A stretch of DNA of 33,276 nucleotides, from assembly GCA_037179515.1 (NCBI GenBank), contig JAXCGZ010004315.1, positions 25,001-58,276 on the forward strand, read 5' to 3'. Source of the DNA: Halocaridina rubra. Its lineage: Eukaryota; Arthropoda; Malacostraca; Decapoda; Atyidae. The notes under the pieces are model-generated. The model searched no databases. It was not told where the DNA came from and saw only the letters and a list, made by a program, of their open reading frames with translations. The position numbers and the translations under genes are program-made. The number at the start of each line of letters is the position of its first letter. The first letter of the stretch is position 1. This document shows positions 1 through 11,962 of the stretch, piece by piece.

Positions 1-4
1 AAAA

Positions 5-517
5 ATGAAAGACGTTGTGATGGAAAGGGCAAACCCACTTATCAGACAGGCACTTGATAAAGAGCAGACAGTGGTAATCTCAGGCATAAGCGAATCCCAG
101 GAGCCAACATGGCAGGGGAGACTTGAAGAAAATAAAGCTAGGGTTGTAGACCTGATAAGAAAGCTTGGAGTAGTATGTGGTCCTGAGGATATTGTAAACA
201 TACACCAACTAGGTAAATATTCGAGGGAAGGAAAGCAGAGATCAACAAAAGTAACCTTTGAGAGAGAGGAAACATGTAGGGAAATATTGTTGAGAAAAAA
301 AAGTCTAAAAGACCTTCAAGAATTCAAAGAAGTGTTCATTAGACGATACAGAACACAGGAAGAGATGGGAAAGATCAAAAACTTATTGCAAGAGGCAAGA
401 AGGTTAAATGAGGAAAGAAATGAAGAAGAGAAGAAAAATATTCATTACAGAGTTCTTCCAGACAAAGGGGAGATAAAGAAGATAATGACAGAAGATCAGG
501 GGATGGGGCCTCATTAA
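5..517 (+). pseudogene. ORF1 C-terminal fragment, RNA-binding (RRM-like) protein of CR1-like element
   Basis: An open frame of 170 codons that in this family would encode the nucleic-acid-binding ORF1 protein packaging the element RNA. Visible features: a VVISGISES strand near residue 24, resembling the first strand of the RRM-type domain of L1/CR1 ORF1 proteins; a STKVTFEREE strand near residue 80; VFIRRYRTQEE near residue 110; then a Lys/Glu-rich helical C-terminus. The Met at position 5 is probably not the true start: copy F has a non-Met codon there, and ORF1 proteins are usually longer. The stop at 515-517 lies inside the open ORF2 frame, so ORF1 and ORF2 overlap by about 94 bp in different frames. 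No stop lies inside the visible part, but the N-terminus is cut by the window. The domain call rests on motif resemblance only. Confidence 0.6.
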
Positions 518-3341
518 GATTGTTATACACAAATGCTGATGGATTAGCTGGTAAGGCAGTAGAATTAAAAGATAGGATTCACAACAGTAAGGCAGATATA
601 GTAGCAATTACAGAGACTAAGTTGAGTGAGGACATAAACAGTGTCACAGTTTTTCCTAAGGGCTTCAGAATACTAAGGGTTGAAAGATCTGAGAGGAATG
701 GTGGAGGGATAGCACTGCTCATAAGTGAAAGGATTCAAGTCGAAGAAATAAACTTGGCTATAAAAAGTGAGTTCAAGGAATTTCTTGTTGCTCGCATAAA
801 TACTGTGTCAGAGAGCATTATAATAACTGTTGTATACAACCCACCAAGGAACCAAAATAGGCTTGAAGTTTATGAGAAAAGTCATATAGGTCCTATTGAA
901 GTCATAAACTCAGTTGTTAACATGGCACGGGAAAAAAATGTAGGATTTTGATTATGGGAGACTTTAATCATAAAGAGATAGATTGGATAAATTTTGACCC
1001 ACACAGTGGTGAGGACTCATTCGGGGCAAGATTCCTAGATTGCGTACAAGGGAATTTCCTACACCAACATGTAATGGAACCAACAAGGGCCAGAGGTGGG
1101 GATGAGCCATCACTACTTGATCTAGTGTTCACAGATAATGTGTTGGATATTGAAAAAATTGAGTATGAACCACCAATTGGAAAGAGTGACCACTGTGTGC
1201 TGTTGATGGAGTATATCATTGAAGATATTCTTCCTGAGAGTAGAGGCACTGAGGACATGAGGAGGAACTATCGGAAAGGAGATTACATCAAAATGAATGA
1301 GCTTTTTGCAGTTATTGACTGGAGAACCTTATTTTACAACAAATCTGTACAAGAAATGTATGGCATCTTTTGTGAGAAATATGGGAAGATAGTAGATTGC
1401 TGCATACCTGTCTCCAAAGTAGGTGTAATTCATGCCAGAGAGAAATGGTTCAATAATGGGTGTAAAAGAGCTAAGGAGTGGAGAGACAAATGCTGTGAAA
1501 GGTATAGGAGGAGAAAAAACATAAATGCCTGGCAAACCTACAAAAGAGCAAGAAATGACTACCTAAGTAAAAGGAGAGAGGCAGAGAGAGACTATGAGAG
1601 GGACATCACCAGGAAGGCTAAAGAAAATCCCAAGCTTTTCCACAGCTTTATCAGAGGAAAACTGAAGGTAAAAGAACAGGTTTTAAGGCTAAAGAGAGCG
1701 GATGGAAGCATCACTGAGACGGATGAAGAGATCTGCGAAGAATTGAACAAGGAGTTTCAGTCAGTATTTACAGTAGCAAATACCCCACCCCCTCAGATTG
1801 CAGTGATAGAAGCCCAAGGGCCGGTATTAGAGAACATCAACCTTACAGCCACAGAGGTATGCAAAGCGCTGATGGATTTAGATGTTCATAAAGCTACAGG
1901 TCCTGATGACATATCCCCTCATGTGCTTAAAAAATGCGCAAACACAATATCTGTGGCACTAAGTATCATATTTAAGGAGCCACTGGAGTCGGGGGAGATT
2001 CCAAGATGCTGGAAACAAGCAAATGTGATACCTATCTTCAAAAAGGGAAGGATTGATACGGCTCTGAACTATAGACCAGTTTCCTTGACCAGCATAGTTT
2101 GCAAAGTTATGGAGAAACTACTAAGGAAACATATCTCTCTTCACTTGGAATCCTTCAACTTTTTGTCAGTGAGGCAACATGGCTTCAGAGAAGGTAGATC
2201 AACAGTAACAAACTTATTAGAATTTTATGATGAGGTAAGCCAAATCTTACGGGAAAGAGAGGGCTGGGCAGATTGCATATTCCTAGCCTTCCAGAAAGCG
2301 TTTGACACTGTTCCACATGGGAGACTTATTAGGAAGCTGCAAGCAATGGCTAGATTAGGTGGAAATGTTTGGGAATGGATAAAAACTTACTTAGAAGGAA
2401 GGGAACAGAGGGTTAGAGTAAGACACTCAGTGTCTGAATGGAGATGAGTTAGTAGTGGAGTTCCACAGGGTTCAGTTTTAGGGCCACTTTTGCTCCTTGT
2501 ATATGTAAATGACCTACCAGAGTCTGTAAATTCATTCATGAATATGTTTGCAGATGATGCAAAGATTGTGAAGAAAGTAAAAAACGAGAACAATGATAGA
2601 GAACTTCAGGAGGATCTAAATAATCTGCATGAGTGGTCAGAAAAGTGGCTAATGAAATTCAATACTTCAAAATGTAAGGTAATGAGAATGGGTACAAGTG
2701 CAAGAAGGCCCAAGCTTGACTACTCGGTGGCTGGAGTACAAATTCAAGAGACAGAAAATGAGAGAGATCTAGGAGTAAACATACTGGCATATTTGTCTCC
2801 AGAAGTACATATAAGTGGCATAGTAAGGGCAGCATATGCATTCTTATCAAATGTAAGGGTAGCCTTCAGGCACATGGACAAGGAAATGTTGAGAAATATT
2901 TATATAACCTATGTGAGGCCGAAACTCGAATATGCAGCCCCCTTTTGGAATCCGCACTTGAAAAAGCACATAGCTAAGCTTGAAAAAGTTCAAAGACATG
3001 CCACGAAACTGGTGCCAGAAATACGCAATCTCAGTTATGATGAGAGGCTGAGGGAATTAGACTTACCATCACTGGAAGCTAGAAGAGTGAGGGGGGATAT
3101 GGTGACAGTCTTTAAATTCCTTCATGGTTATGATAGAGTGGATAGGGATCGATATTTTGATATGGCTGGCTCTAGAACTAGAGGTCATAGTTTGAAGCTT
3201 CGTAAGAAAACTTGTTTGCAGGATGTAAGGAAATACTTTTTCAGTGTAAGAGTAGTTGATAATTGGAATTGGCTAAGCGAGGAGGTAGTTAATGCTATCT
3301 CAATCCATAGTTTTAAGGACAGGTATGATAAGTATGACTAA
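424..3341 (+). pseudogene. ORF2 endonuclease-reverse transcriptase of CR1-like copy A, inactivated
   Basis: The protein would nick target DNA and reverse-transcribe the element RNA at the nick. Endonuclease (about 520-1230): AITETK with the metal-binding Glu at 613, MGDFN at 954, and SDH with the catalytic His at 1185-1193. A basic linker follows, then RT: ATGPDDISPHVLKK, NYRPVSLTSI, HGFREGRST, motif A, VPQGS at about 2460 and FADD at 2547-2558, then the CR1-type C-terminus ending at 3341. Three lesions are visible. One A is missing in the A-run at 932-938, shifting frame in the word MAREKKCR (copy F keeps the frame). A TGA at 2445-2447 replaces an Arg codon. Motif A reads LAFQKAFD instead of LDFQKAFD (GCC at 2286-2288), removing a catalytic Asp. 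The frame is open from 424, just after a TGA, and has no ATG before the endonuclease, so the real start is unknown. Confidence 0.88.
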
Positions 3342-3432
3342 GTATAAAATAGAACCGATCAGGAGACGGGAAGATACGAGCTTTGGGCTCTTTCCCGTAA
3401 ACACAATTAGGTAATCACAATTAGGTAATCAC
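3342..3432 (+). other. 3' terminal region of copy A: hairpin plus two 14-bp tail repeats
   Basis: After the ORF2 stop come about 25 bp, then a hairpin: ACGGGAA (3366-3372) pairs with TTCCCGT (3392-3398), with an inner GAGC (3378-3381)/GCTC (3387-3390) stem. Two perfect copies of AATTAGGTAATCAC follow at 3405-3418 and 3419-3432. In CR1 and L2 elements the 3' UTR structure and terminal repeats are the parts recognised by the element's own RT. The same structure recurs in copies B, C, D, F and the plus-strand fragments, which supports a functional role in the ancestor. Confidence 0.75.
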
Positions 3433-3462
3433 ACATACACATACACATATATATACATATAA

Positions 3463-4042
3463 GAGAGATCTAGGAGTAAACATACTGGCAGATTTGTCTC
3501 CAGAAATACATATAAATGGCATAGTAAGGACAGCATATGCATTCTTATCAAATGTAAGGGTAGCCTTCAGGCACATGGACAAGGAAATGTTCAGAAATAT
3601 TTATATAACCTATGTGAGGCCGAAACTCGAATATGCAGCCCCCTTTTGGAATCCGCACTTGAAAAAGCACATAGCTAAGCTTGAAAAAGTTCAAAGACAT
3701 GCCACGAAACTGGTGCCAGAAATACGCAATCTCAGTTATGATGAGAGGCTGAGGGAATTAGACTTACCATCACTGGAAGCTAGAAGAGTGAGGGGGGATA
3801 TGGTGACAGTCTTTAAATTCCTTCATGGTTATGATAGAGTGGATAGGGATCGATATTTTGATATGGCTGGCTCTAGAACTAGAGGTCATAGTTTGAAGCT
3901 TCGTAAGAAAACTTGTTTGCAGGATGTAAGGAAATACTTTTTCAGTGTAAGAGTAGTTGAAAATTGGAATTGGCTAAGCGAGGAGGTAGTTAATGCTATC
4001 TCAATCCATAGTTTTAAGGACAGGTATGATAAGTATCACTAA
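3463..4042 (+). pseudogene. ORF2 C-terminal fragment, tandem unit B
   Basis: Second 701-bp unit. It carries the C-terminal ~190 codons of the CR1-like ORF2 in one open frame to the stop at 4040-4042, but without endonuclease or RT active site, so it cannot encode a working enzyme. It keeps RNIYITYVRPKLEYAAPFWN, RHATKLVPEIRNLSYDERL and VRKYFFSVRVVENWNW. It shares the AAAATAGAACC word after the stop with copy A, while unit C and copy D have AAAATGGAACC. Its 3' hairpin lies at 4067-4099 and its tail repeats at 4106-4133. Confidence 0.85.
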
Positions 4043-4163
4043 GTATAAAATAGAACCGATCAGGAGACGGGAAGATACGAGCTTTGGGCTCTTTCCCGTA
4101 AACACAATTAGGTAATCACAATTAGGTAATCACACATACACATACACATATATATACATATAA

Positions 4164-4743
4164 GAGAGATCTAGGAGTAAACATACTGGCAGATTTGTCT
4201 CCAGAAATACATATAAATGGCATAGTAAGGGCAGCATATGCATTCTTATCAAATGTAAGGGTAGCCTTCAGGCACATGGACTAGGAAATGTTCAGAAATA
4301 TTTCTGTAACCTATGTGAGGCCAAAACTCGAATATGCAGCCCTCTTTTGGAATCCGCACTTGAAAAAGCACATAGCTAAGCTTGAAAAAGTTCAAAGACA
4401 TGCCACGAAACTGGTGCCAGAAATACGCAATCTCAGTTATGATGAGAGGCTGAGGGAATTAGACTTACCATCACTGGAAGCTAGAAGAGTGAGGGGGGAT
4501 ATGGTGACAGACTTTAAATTCCTTCATGGTTATGATAGAGTGGATAGGGATCGATATTTTGATATGGCTGGCTCTAGAACTAGAGGTCATAGTTTGAAGC
4601 TTCGTAAGAAAACTTCTTCGCAGGATGTAAGGAAATACTTTTTCAGTGTAAGAGTAGTTGATAATTGGAATTGGCTAAGCGAGGAGGTAGTTAATGCTAT
4701 CTTAATCCATAGTTTTAAGGACAGGTATGATAAGTATGACTAA
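4164..4743 (+). pseudogene. ORF2 C-terminal fragment, tandem unit C
   Basis: Third 701-bp unit. Same content as unit B, but with a TAG at 4282-4284 in place of the Lys codon in the word HMDKEMF, and the variant word NISVTYVRPK instead of NIYITYVRPK. The hairpin is at 4768-4800. The first tail repeat carries a G-to-T change (AATTAGTTAATCAC, 4807-4820) and the second (4821-4834) is intact. It is directly followed by a long (AT)n tract. Confidence 0.85.
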
Positions 4744-4831
4744 GTATAAAATGGAACCGATCAGGAGACGGGAAGATACGAGCTTTGGGCTCTTTCCCGT
4801 AAACACAATTAGTTAATCACAATTAGGTAAT

Positions 4832-6628
<1,797 letters not shown>

Positions 6629-6722
<94 letters not shown>
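6629..6722. repeat. (ATT)n microsatellite
   Basis: About 31 uninterrupted ATT units. It creates artefactual poly-Ile open frames on both strands. Confidence 0.97.
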
Positions 6723-6725
<3 letters not shown>

Positions 6726-6731
6726 TCAAAT

Positions 6732-6805
6732 GGGACAGCCATAACACATTGGTTAGAATACTTGACTCCTTAGCTGGCAGACGCGTAATTGAACCCATGG
6801 CGGAG
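6732..6805 (+). mobile_element. Possible tRNA-derived SINE head (degenerate)
   Basis: The segment has tRNA-like words in the right order over about 74 bp: a D-arm-like CATTGGTTAGAATAC (A-box region) near 6747-6761, an anticodon-arm-like TTGACTCCTTAGCTGGCAG, and a weak B-box-like AATTGAACCC near 6787-6796. Arthropod tRNA-derived SINE heads often contain TGGTTAGAGTACT...GACT...GGTTCGAATCC. The B box is mutated and no acceptor stem is evident, so it is not a functional tRNA gene. The (ATT)n tract lies on its 5' side, which is not the usual place for a SINE tail. It could also be coincidence. Confidence 0.3.
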
Positions 6806-7843
6806 GGTTAGGATGGACATGCAGCCTTAATTCCTCAGCTCCAGCATACTTGTGTACACTCTTATAAGGGGGCTTAATAGAAACACACATAGTATTATGA
6901 AATATATTATTTTCATATACAATGCAAACAGTCATAGAAACACAATGATTTTAAATCATTTCTGGCATATATCCATTACTCGTCTTACACAACACGTGCA
7001 ATTATTTAAGACCACAACGGCAGATTGCCACTCTTTTATTCATATTTAGCACATTAGCTGTATTACAGAAATTGGAGGTAGAGTTAAAGACTTATTAGTT
7101 AATTCATTGATAATGTCCTCTTCAAACTTAAATAATGATTTTGATCTCATTATCTTTATTTATCTTCCTTTAGAGAGAATTTCATCTCATAATTTTAATT
7201 TTAATGGACTTTTATGAAAAAGAAGGACTAATATATTATGATAATAATAAAAAAACTCGACAATAGAAATGAGCAAATTCACCCCTCTACAAGTCGACGA
7301 ATTTATAACAACCCAGAGAGAATGAACATAATCGTTGTTATTTGTACAAAAATTTAATATATAAACTGATTGTGCATTGTGGTCTATATTGCTGTCCAAA
7401 GCAAACTTTAATGCATACTAAGTGAAAGATTTCTTTTTTTGAATTAAATTTTCAGGTGGTACATTTTCAAATCGTATGTCTTATTAAGCACTCCCTCCTG
7501 GTCAAGTTTACATGATCTGGAAATACAGTATTACAAACAAGGAGATTTTTTTCTTCCTCCTTCGTCATATGCTTGAAGTGAATATATATATATATTTTTT
7601 ACTTTATAATTCATTGTAACTTGGGATGTTTCCTTAGTGAGGGTTTAATGTCATAGAGGTGGGTACTCTTATCATATCAACTTATATGTGGTCATTAGTA
7701 TCTCGTCCAATGTCTTCTTTATCATTTGCAACATTTTATATCGCCTCGGCGTGATTTTTTTTTCATACTCTTCCATAATTATGAATAATTTGGGCAATTT
7801 AGCTCTGTAAGGAGCCGCGGTTAAATGGTTGCTCCATTTCTTG
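6806..7843. other. Intergenic sequence, no gene recognised
   Basis: About 1 kb of AT-rich DNA up to the 5' junction of copy D. A short (AT)n run lies near 7583-7594. No domain-bearing open frame is seen. The junction with copy D is abrupt at about 7844-7846, with no obvious target-site duplication recognised. Confidence 0.55.
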
Positions 7844-7845
7844 TG

Positions 7846-10181
7846 ATCCACACAGTGGTGAAGACTCATTCGGGGCAAGATTCCTAAATTGCATACAAGG
7901 GAATTTCCTACACCAACATGTAATGGAACCAACGAGGGCCAGGGGTGGGGATGAGCCATTACTACTTGATCTAGTATTCACAGAAAACGTGTTGGATATT
8001 GAAAAAAATGAGTATGAACCACCAATTGGAAAGAGTGACCACTGTGTGTTGTTGATGGACTATATCATTGAAGATGTTCTGCTTGCGGGTAGAGGCACTG
8101 AGGACATGAGGAGAACCTATCCGAAAGAAGATTACATCAAAATGAATGAGCTTTATGCAGTTATTGACTGGAGATCCTTATTTTACAACTAATCTGTACA
8201 AGAAACGTATTATATCTTTTGTGAGAAATATGGGAAGATAGTAGATTGCTGCATGCCTGTCACCAAAGTAGGTGTAATGCATGCCAGAGAGAAATGGTTC
8301 GATAATGAGTGTAAAAGAGCTAAGGTGTGGAGAGACAAATGCTGTGAAAGGAATAGGAGGAGAAAGAACATCAATGCCTGGCAAACCTACAAAAGAGCAA
8401 GAAATGACTACCTAAGTAAAGGAAGAAAGACAGAGAGAGACTATGAAAGGGACATCACCAGGAAGGCTAATGAAAATTCCAAGGTTTTCCACAGCTTTAT
8501 CAGAGGAAAACTGAAGGTAAAAATAAAGGCTTAAGAGAGCGGATGGAAGCATCACTGAGTCGGATGAAGAGATCTGCAAAGAAATGAACAAAGAGTTTCA
8601 GTCAGTATTTACAGTAAAAAATACACCACCCCCTCAGATTGCAGAGATAGAAGCTCATGGGCTGATATTAGAGAACATCAATCTTTCAGCCACAGAGGTA
8701 TGCAAAGCACTGATGGAGCTAGATGTCTATAAAGCTACAGGTCCTGATAATATCTCCCCTCATGTACTTAAAAAATGCGCAAACTCAATATCAGTGGCAC
8801 TTAGTATCATATTTAAAAAGTCACTGGGGTCATGGCGATTCCAAGATGCTGGAAACAAGCACACATGATACCTATCTTCAAAAAGGGGAGGAGGGATACT
8901 GCTCTAAACTATAGACTTGTTTGCTTGACCAGCATAGTTTGCAAACTTATGGAAAAACTACTAAGGAAACATATCTTTCTTCACTTGGAATCCTTCAACT
9001 CTTTGTCAGTGAGACAACATGGCTTCAGAGAAGGTAGAGCAACAGTAACAAACTTTTTAGAATTTTATGATGAGGTATGCCGAATCTTACAGGAAAGAGA
9101 GGGCTGGGCAGATTGCATATTCCTAGACTTCCAGAAAGCATTTGACACTGTTCCACACGCAAAACTTATTAAGAAGCTGCAAGCAATGGCTAGAATGGAT
9201 GGAAATGTCCTGGAATGGATAAAAATGTACTTAGAAGAAAGGGAAAGAGGGTTGGAGTACAACACTCAGTGTCTGAATGGAGAAGTTAGTAGTAGAGTTC
9301 CACAGGGTTCAGTATCAGGGCCACTTTTGTTCACTGTATATGTAAATGACCTACAAGAGTCTGTAAAGTAATTCATGAATATGTTTGCAGATGCTGCAAA
9401 GATTGTGAAGAAAGTAAGAAACGAGAGCAATGGTAGAGAACTTCAGGAAGATCTAAATAGTCTGCATGAGTGGTCAGAAAAGTGGCTAATGAAATTCAAT
9501 ACTCCAAAATGTAAGATAATGAGAATGGGTATAAGTGCAAGAAGGCCCAAACTTGACTACTCGGTGGCAGGAGTACAACTTGAAGAGACAGAAAATGAAG
9601 GAGATCTAGGTGTAAACATACTGGAAGATTTGTCTCCAGAAATACATATAAATGGCATAGTAAAGGCAGCATATGCTTTCTTATCAAATATAAGGGTAGC
9701 CTTCAGGCAGGCACATGGACAAGGAAATGTTCAGAAATATTTATATAACCTATGTGAGACCAAAACTCGAATGTGCAGCCCCCTTTTGGAATCCGCACTT
9801 GGAAAGACACATAGCTAAGCTTGAAAAAGTTCAAAGACATGCCACGAAACTGGTGCCAGAAATGCGCAATCTCAGTTATGATGAGAGGCTGAGGGAATTA
9901 GACTTACAATCACCCAAAGCTAGAGGATTGAGGGGGATATGGTGAGAGTTATTAAATTTCTTCATGGTTATGACAGAGTGGATAGGGATCGCTATTTTGA
10001 TATGGTTGGCACTAGAACTAGAGGTCATAGTTTGAAGCTTCGTAAGAAAACTTGTTTGCAGGATGTAAGGAAATACTTTTTCAGTGTAAGAGTGGTTGAT
10101 AATTGGAATTGGCTAAGCGAGGAGGTAGTTAATGCTATCTCAATCCATAGTTTTAAGGACAGGTATGATAAGTATGACTAA
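7846..10181 (+). pseudogene. ORF2 remnant of copy D (endonuclease C-term, RT, C-term domain)
   Basis: Aligned with copy A, the pieces lie in order: endonuclease end with GKSDHCVL (catalytic His retained), basic linker, RT and CR1 C-terminus. Visible lesions: TAA at 8190-8192 for a Lys codon; an 8-bp loss near 8520-8535 that shifts frame; a 1-bp loss near 8828; two small losses near 9242-9290 that together restore frame but scramble the residues between them; TAA at 9369-9371 just before the RT active-site box; that box reads FADA instead of FADD (9384-9395), losing a catalytic Asp; a 4-bp GGCA duplication near 9706-9713; and a 1-bp loss in a G-run near 9932. Motif A (LDFQKAFD) is intact. Non-functional. 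Confidence 0.88.
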
Positions 10182-10272
10182 GTATAAAATGGAACCGATC
10201 AGGAGACGGGAAGATACGAGCTTTGGGCTCTTTCCCGTAAACACAATTAGGTAATCACAATTAGGTAATCAC
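10182..10272 (+). other. 3' terminal region of copy D: hairpin and 14-bp tail repeats
   Basis: The ACGGGAA...TTCCCGT hairpin at 10206-10238 and two perfect AATTAGGTAATCAC repeats at 10245-10258 and 10259-10272 match copy A. An ACAC follows and then copy E begins at once. Confidence 0.75.
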
Positions 10273-10274
10273 AC

Positions 10275-11962
10275 ACTGAAGGTAAAAAAAACAGGTTTTA
10301 AGGCTATAGAGAGCGGATTGAAGCATCGCTGAGACAGATGAAGAGATCTGCAAAGAATTGAACAAGGAGTTTCAGTCAGTATTTACTGGAGAAAATACCC
10401 CACCCCCTCAGATTGTAGAGATAGAAGCTCAAGGGCCGGTATTAGAGAACATCAACTTTACAGCCACAGAGGTATGCAAAGCTCTGATGGATTTAGATGT
10501 TCATAAAGCTACAGGTCCTGATGACATATCCTCTCATGTGCTTAAAAAATACGCAAACTCAATATCAGTGGCACTTAGTATCATATTTATAAAGTCACTG
10601 GAGTCAGGGGAGATTCCAAGATGCTGGGAACAAGCAAATGTGATACCTATCTTCAAAAAGGGAAGGAGGGATACGGCTCTGAACTATAGACCAGTTTCCT
10701 TGACCAGCATAGTTTGCAAAGTTATGGAGAAACTACTAAGGAAACATATCTCTCTTCACTTGGAATCCTTCAACTTTTTGTCAGTGAGGCAACATGGCTT
10801 CAGAGAAGGTAGATCAACAGTAACAAACTTATTAGAATTTTATGATGAGGTAAACCGAATCTTACAGAAAAGAGAGGGCTGGGCAGATTGCATATTCCTA
10901 GACTTCCAGAGAGCGTTTGACACTGTTCTACATAGGAGACTTATTAAGAAGCTGCAAGCAATGGCTAGAATAGGTGGAAATGTTTTGGAATGGATAAAAA
11001 CTTACTTAGAAGGAAGGGAATAGAGGGTTAGAGTAAGACACTCAGTGTCTGAAGTGAGAAGAGTTAGTAGTGGAGTTGCACAGGGTTCAATTTTAGGGTC
11101 ACTTTTGTTCCTTGTATATGTAAATGACCTACCAGAGTCTGTAAATTCATTCATGAATATGTTTGCAGATGATGCAAAGATTGTGAAGAAAATAAAAAAC
11201 GAGAACAATGGTAGAAAACTTCAGGAAGATCTAAATAGTCTGCATGAGTGGTAAGAAAAGTGGCTAATGAATTTCAATACTTCAAAATGTAAGGTAATGA
11301 GAATGGGTACAAGTGCAAGAAGGCCCAAGCTTGACTACTCGGTGGCTGGAGTACAACTTCAAGAGACAGAAAATGAGAGAGATCTAGGAGTAAACATACT
11401 GGCAGATTTGTCTCCAGAAATACATATAAATGGCATAGTAAGGGCAGCATATGCATTCTTATCAAATGTAAGGGTAGCCTTCAGGCACAAGGGCAAGGAA
11501 ATGTTCAGAAATATTTATATAACCTATGTGAGGCCAAAACTCGAATATGCAGCCCCCTTTTGGAATCCACATTTGAAAAAGCACATAGCTAAGCTTGAAA
11601 AAGTTCAAAGACATGCCACAAGACTGGTGCAAGGAATGCGCAATCTCAGTTATGATGAGAGGCTGAGGGAATTAGACTTACCATCACTGGAAGCTAGAAG
11701 ATTGAGGGGGGATATGTTGAGAGTCTTTAAATTGCTTCATGGTTATGATAGAGTGGATAGGGATCGATATTTTGATGTGGCTGGCTGTAGAACTAGAGGT
11801 CATAGTTTGAAGCTTCGTAAGTAAAGTTCTTTGCAGGATGTAAGGAAATACTTTTTCAGTGTAAGAGTAGTTGATAATTGGAATTGGCTAAGCGAGGAGG
11901 TAGTTAATGCTATCTCAATCCATAGTTTTAAGGACAGGTATGATAAGTATGAGGAGATGTGA
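10275..11962 (+). pseudogene. ORF2 remnant of copy E (RT and C-terminal domain)
   Basis: Encodes RT and the CR1 C-terminus only. After a 1-bp A insertion and a TGA near 10318, one frame is kept from about 10321 to the end. It is interrupted by TAG at 11021-11023 (Gln codon), TAA at 11252-11254 (Ser codon) and TAA at 11822-11824 (Lys codon). The two Asp-containing RT boxes are intact (LDFQRAFD; FADD at 11162-11173), but the conserved VPQGS reads VAQGS. The natural end is lost: the frame runs past KYDKYE into deleted 3' UTR and stops at 11960-11962. Non-functional, but less decayed than D. Confidence 0.87.

Larger units (their letters stand above)
1..3432 (+). mobile_element. CR1-like non-LTR retrotransposon, copy A (near full coding length)
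   Basis: This is the longest plus-strand copy: end of ORF1, apurinic-type endonuclease, reverse transcriptase, C-terminal domain and 3' tail. CR1-clade membership is supported by the order endonuclease-RT without RNase H, by the C-terminal region with motifs such as YDERLRELDLPSLEARR, VRKYFFSVRVVDNWNWL and FKDRYDKY (close in style to vertebrate CR1), and by a 3' end of short direct repeats instead of poly(A). The left end coincides with the window edge, so the 5' end and upstream ORF1 are not visible. The copy is dead: one frameshift, one nonsense codon and a lost catalytic Asp. Its 3' third was later amplified in tandem. Confidence 0.9.
7844..10272 (+). mobile_element. CR1-like copy D, 5'-truncated and heavily mutated
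   Basis: Homologous to copy A from the endonuclease word DPHSGEDSFGA onwards and complete to the 3' tail. ORF1 and the N-terminal half of the endonuclease are missing, which is typical of incomplete reverse transcription. It is the most diverged copy in the window by its number of lesions, so probably the oldest insertion. Confidence 0.9.

Noticed and set aside
968..1258. Minus-strand frame antisense to the endonuclease, with relatives at 7799-7981
   Set aside because: Shadow of ORF2 codons; no independent domain.
424..3341. Group II intron, retron or other prokaryotic reverse transcriptase
   Set aside because: The APE-type endonuclease, the CR1-type C-terminus and the ORF1 partner identify a eukaryotic non-LTR element.
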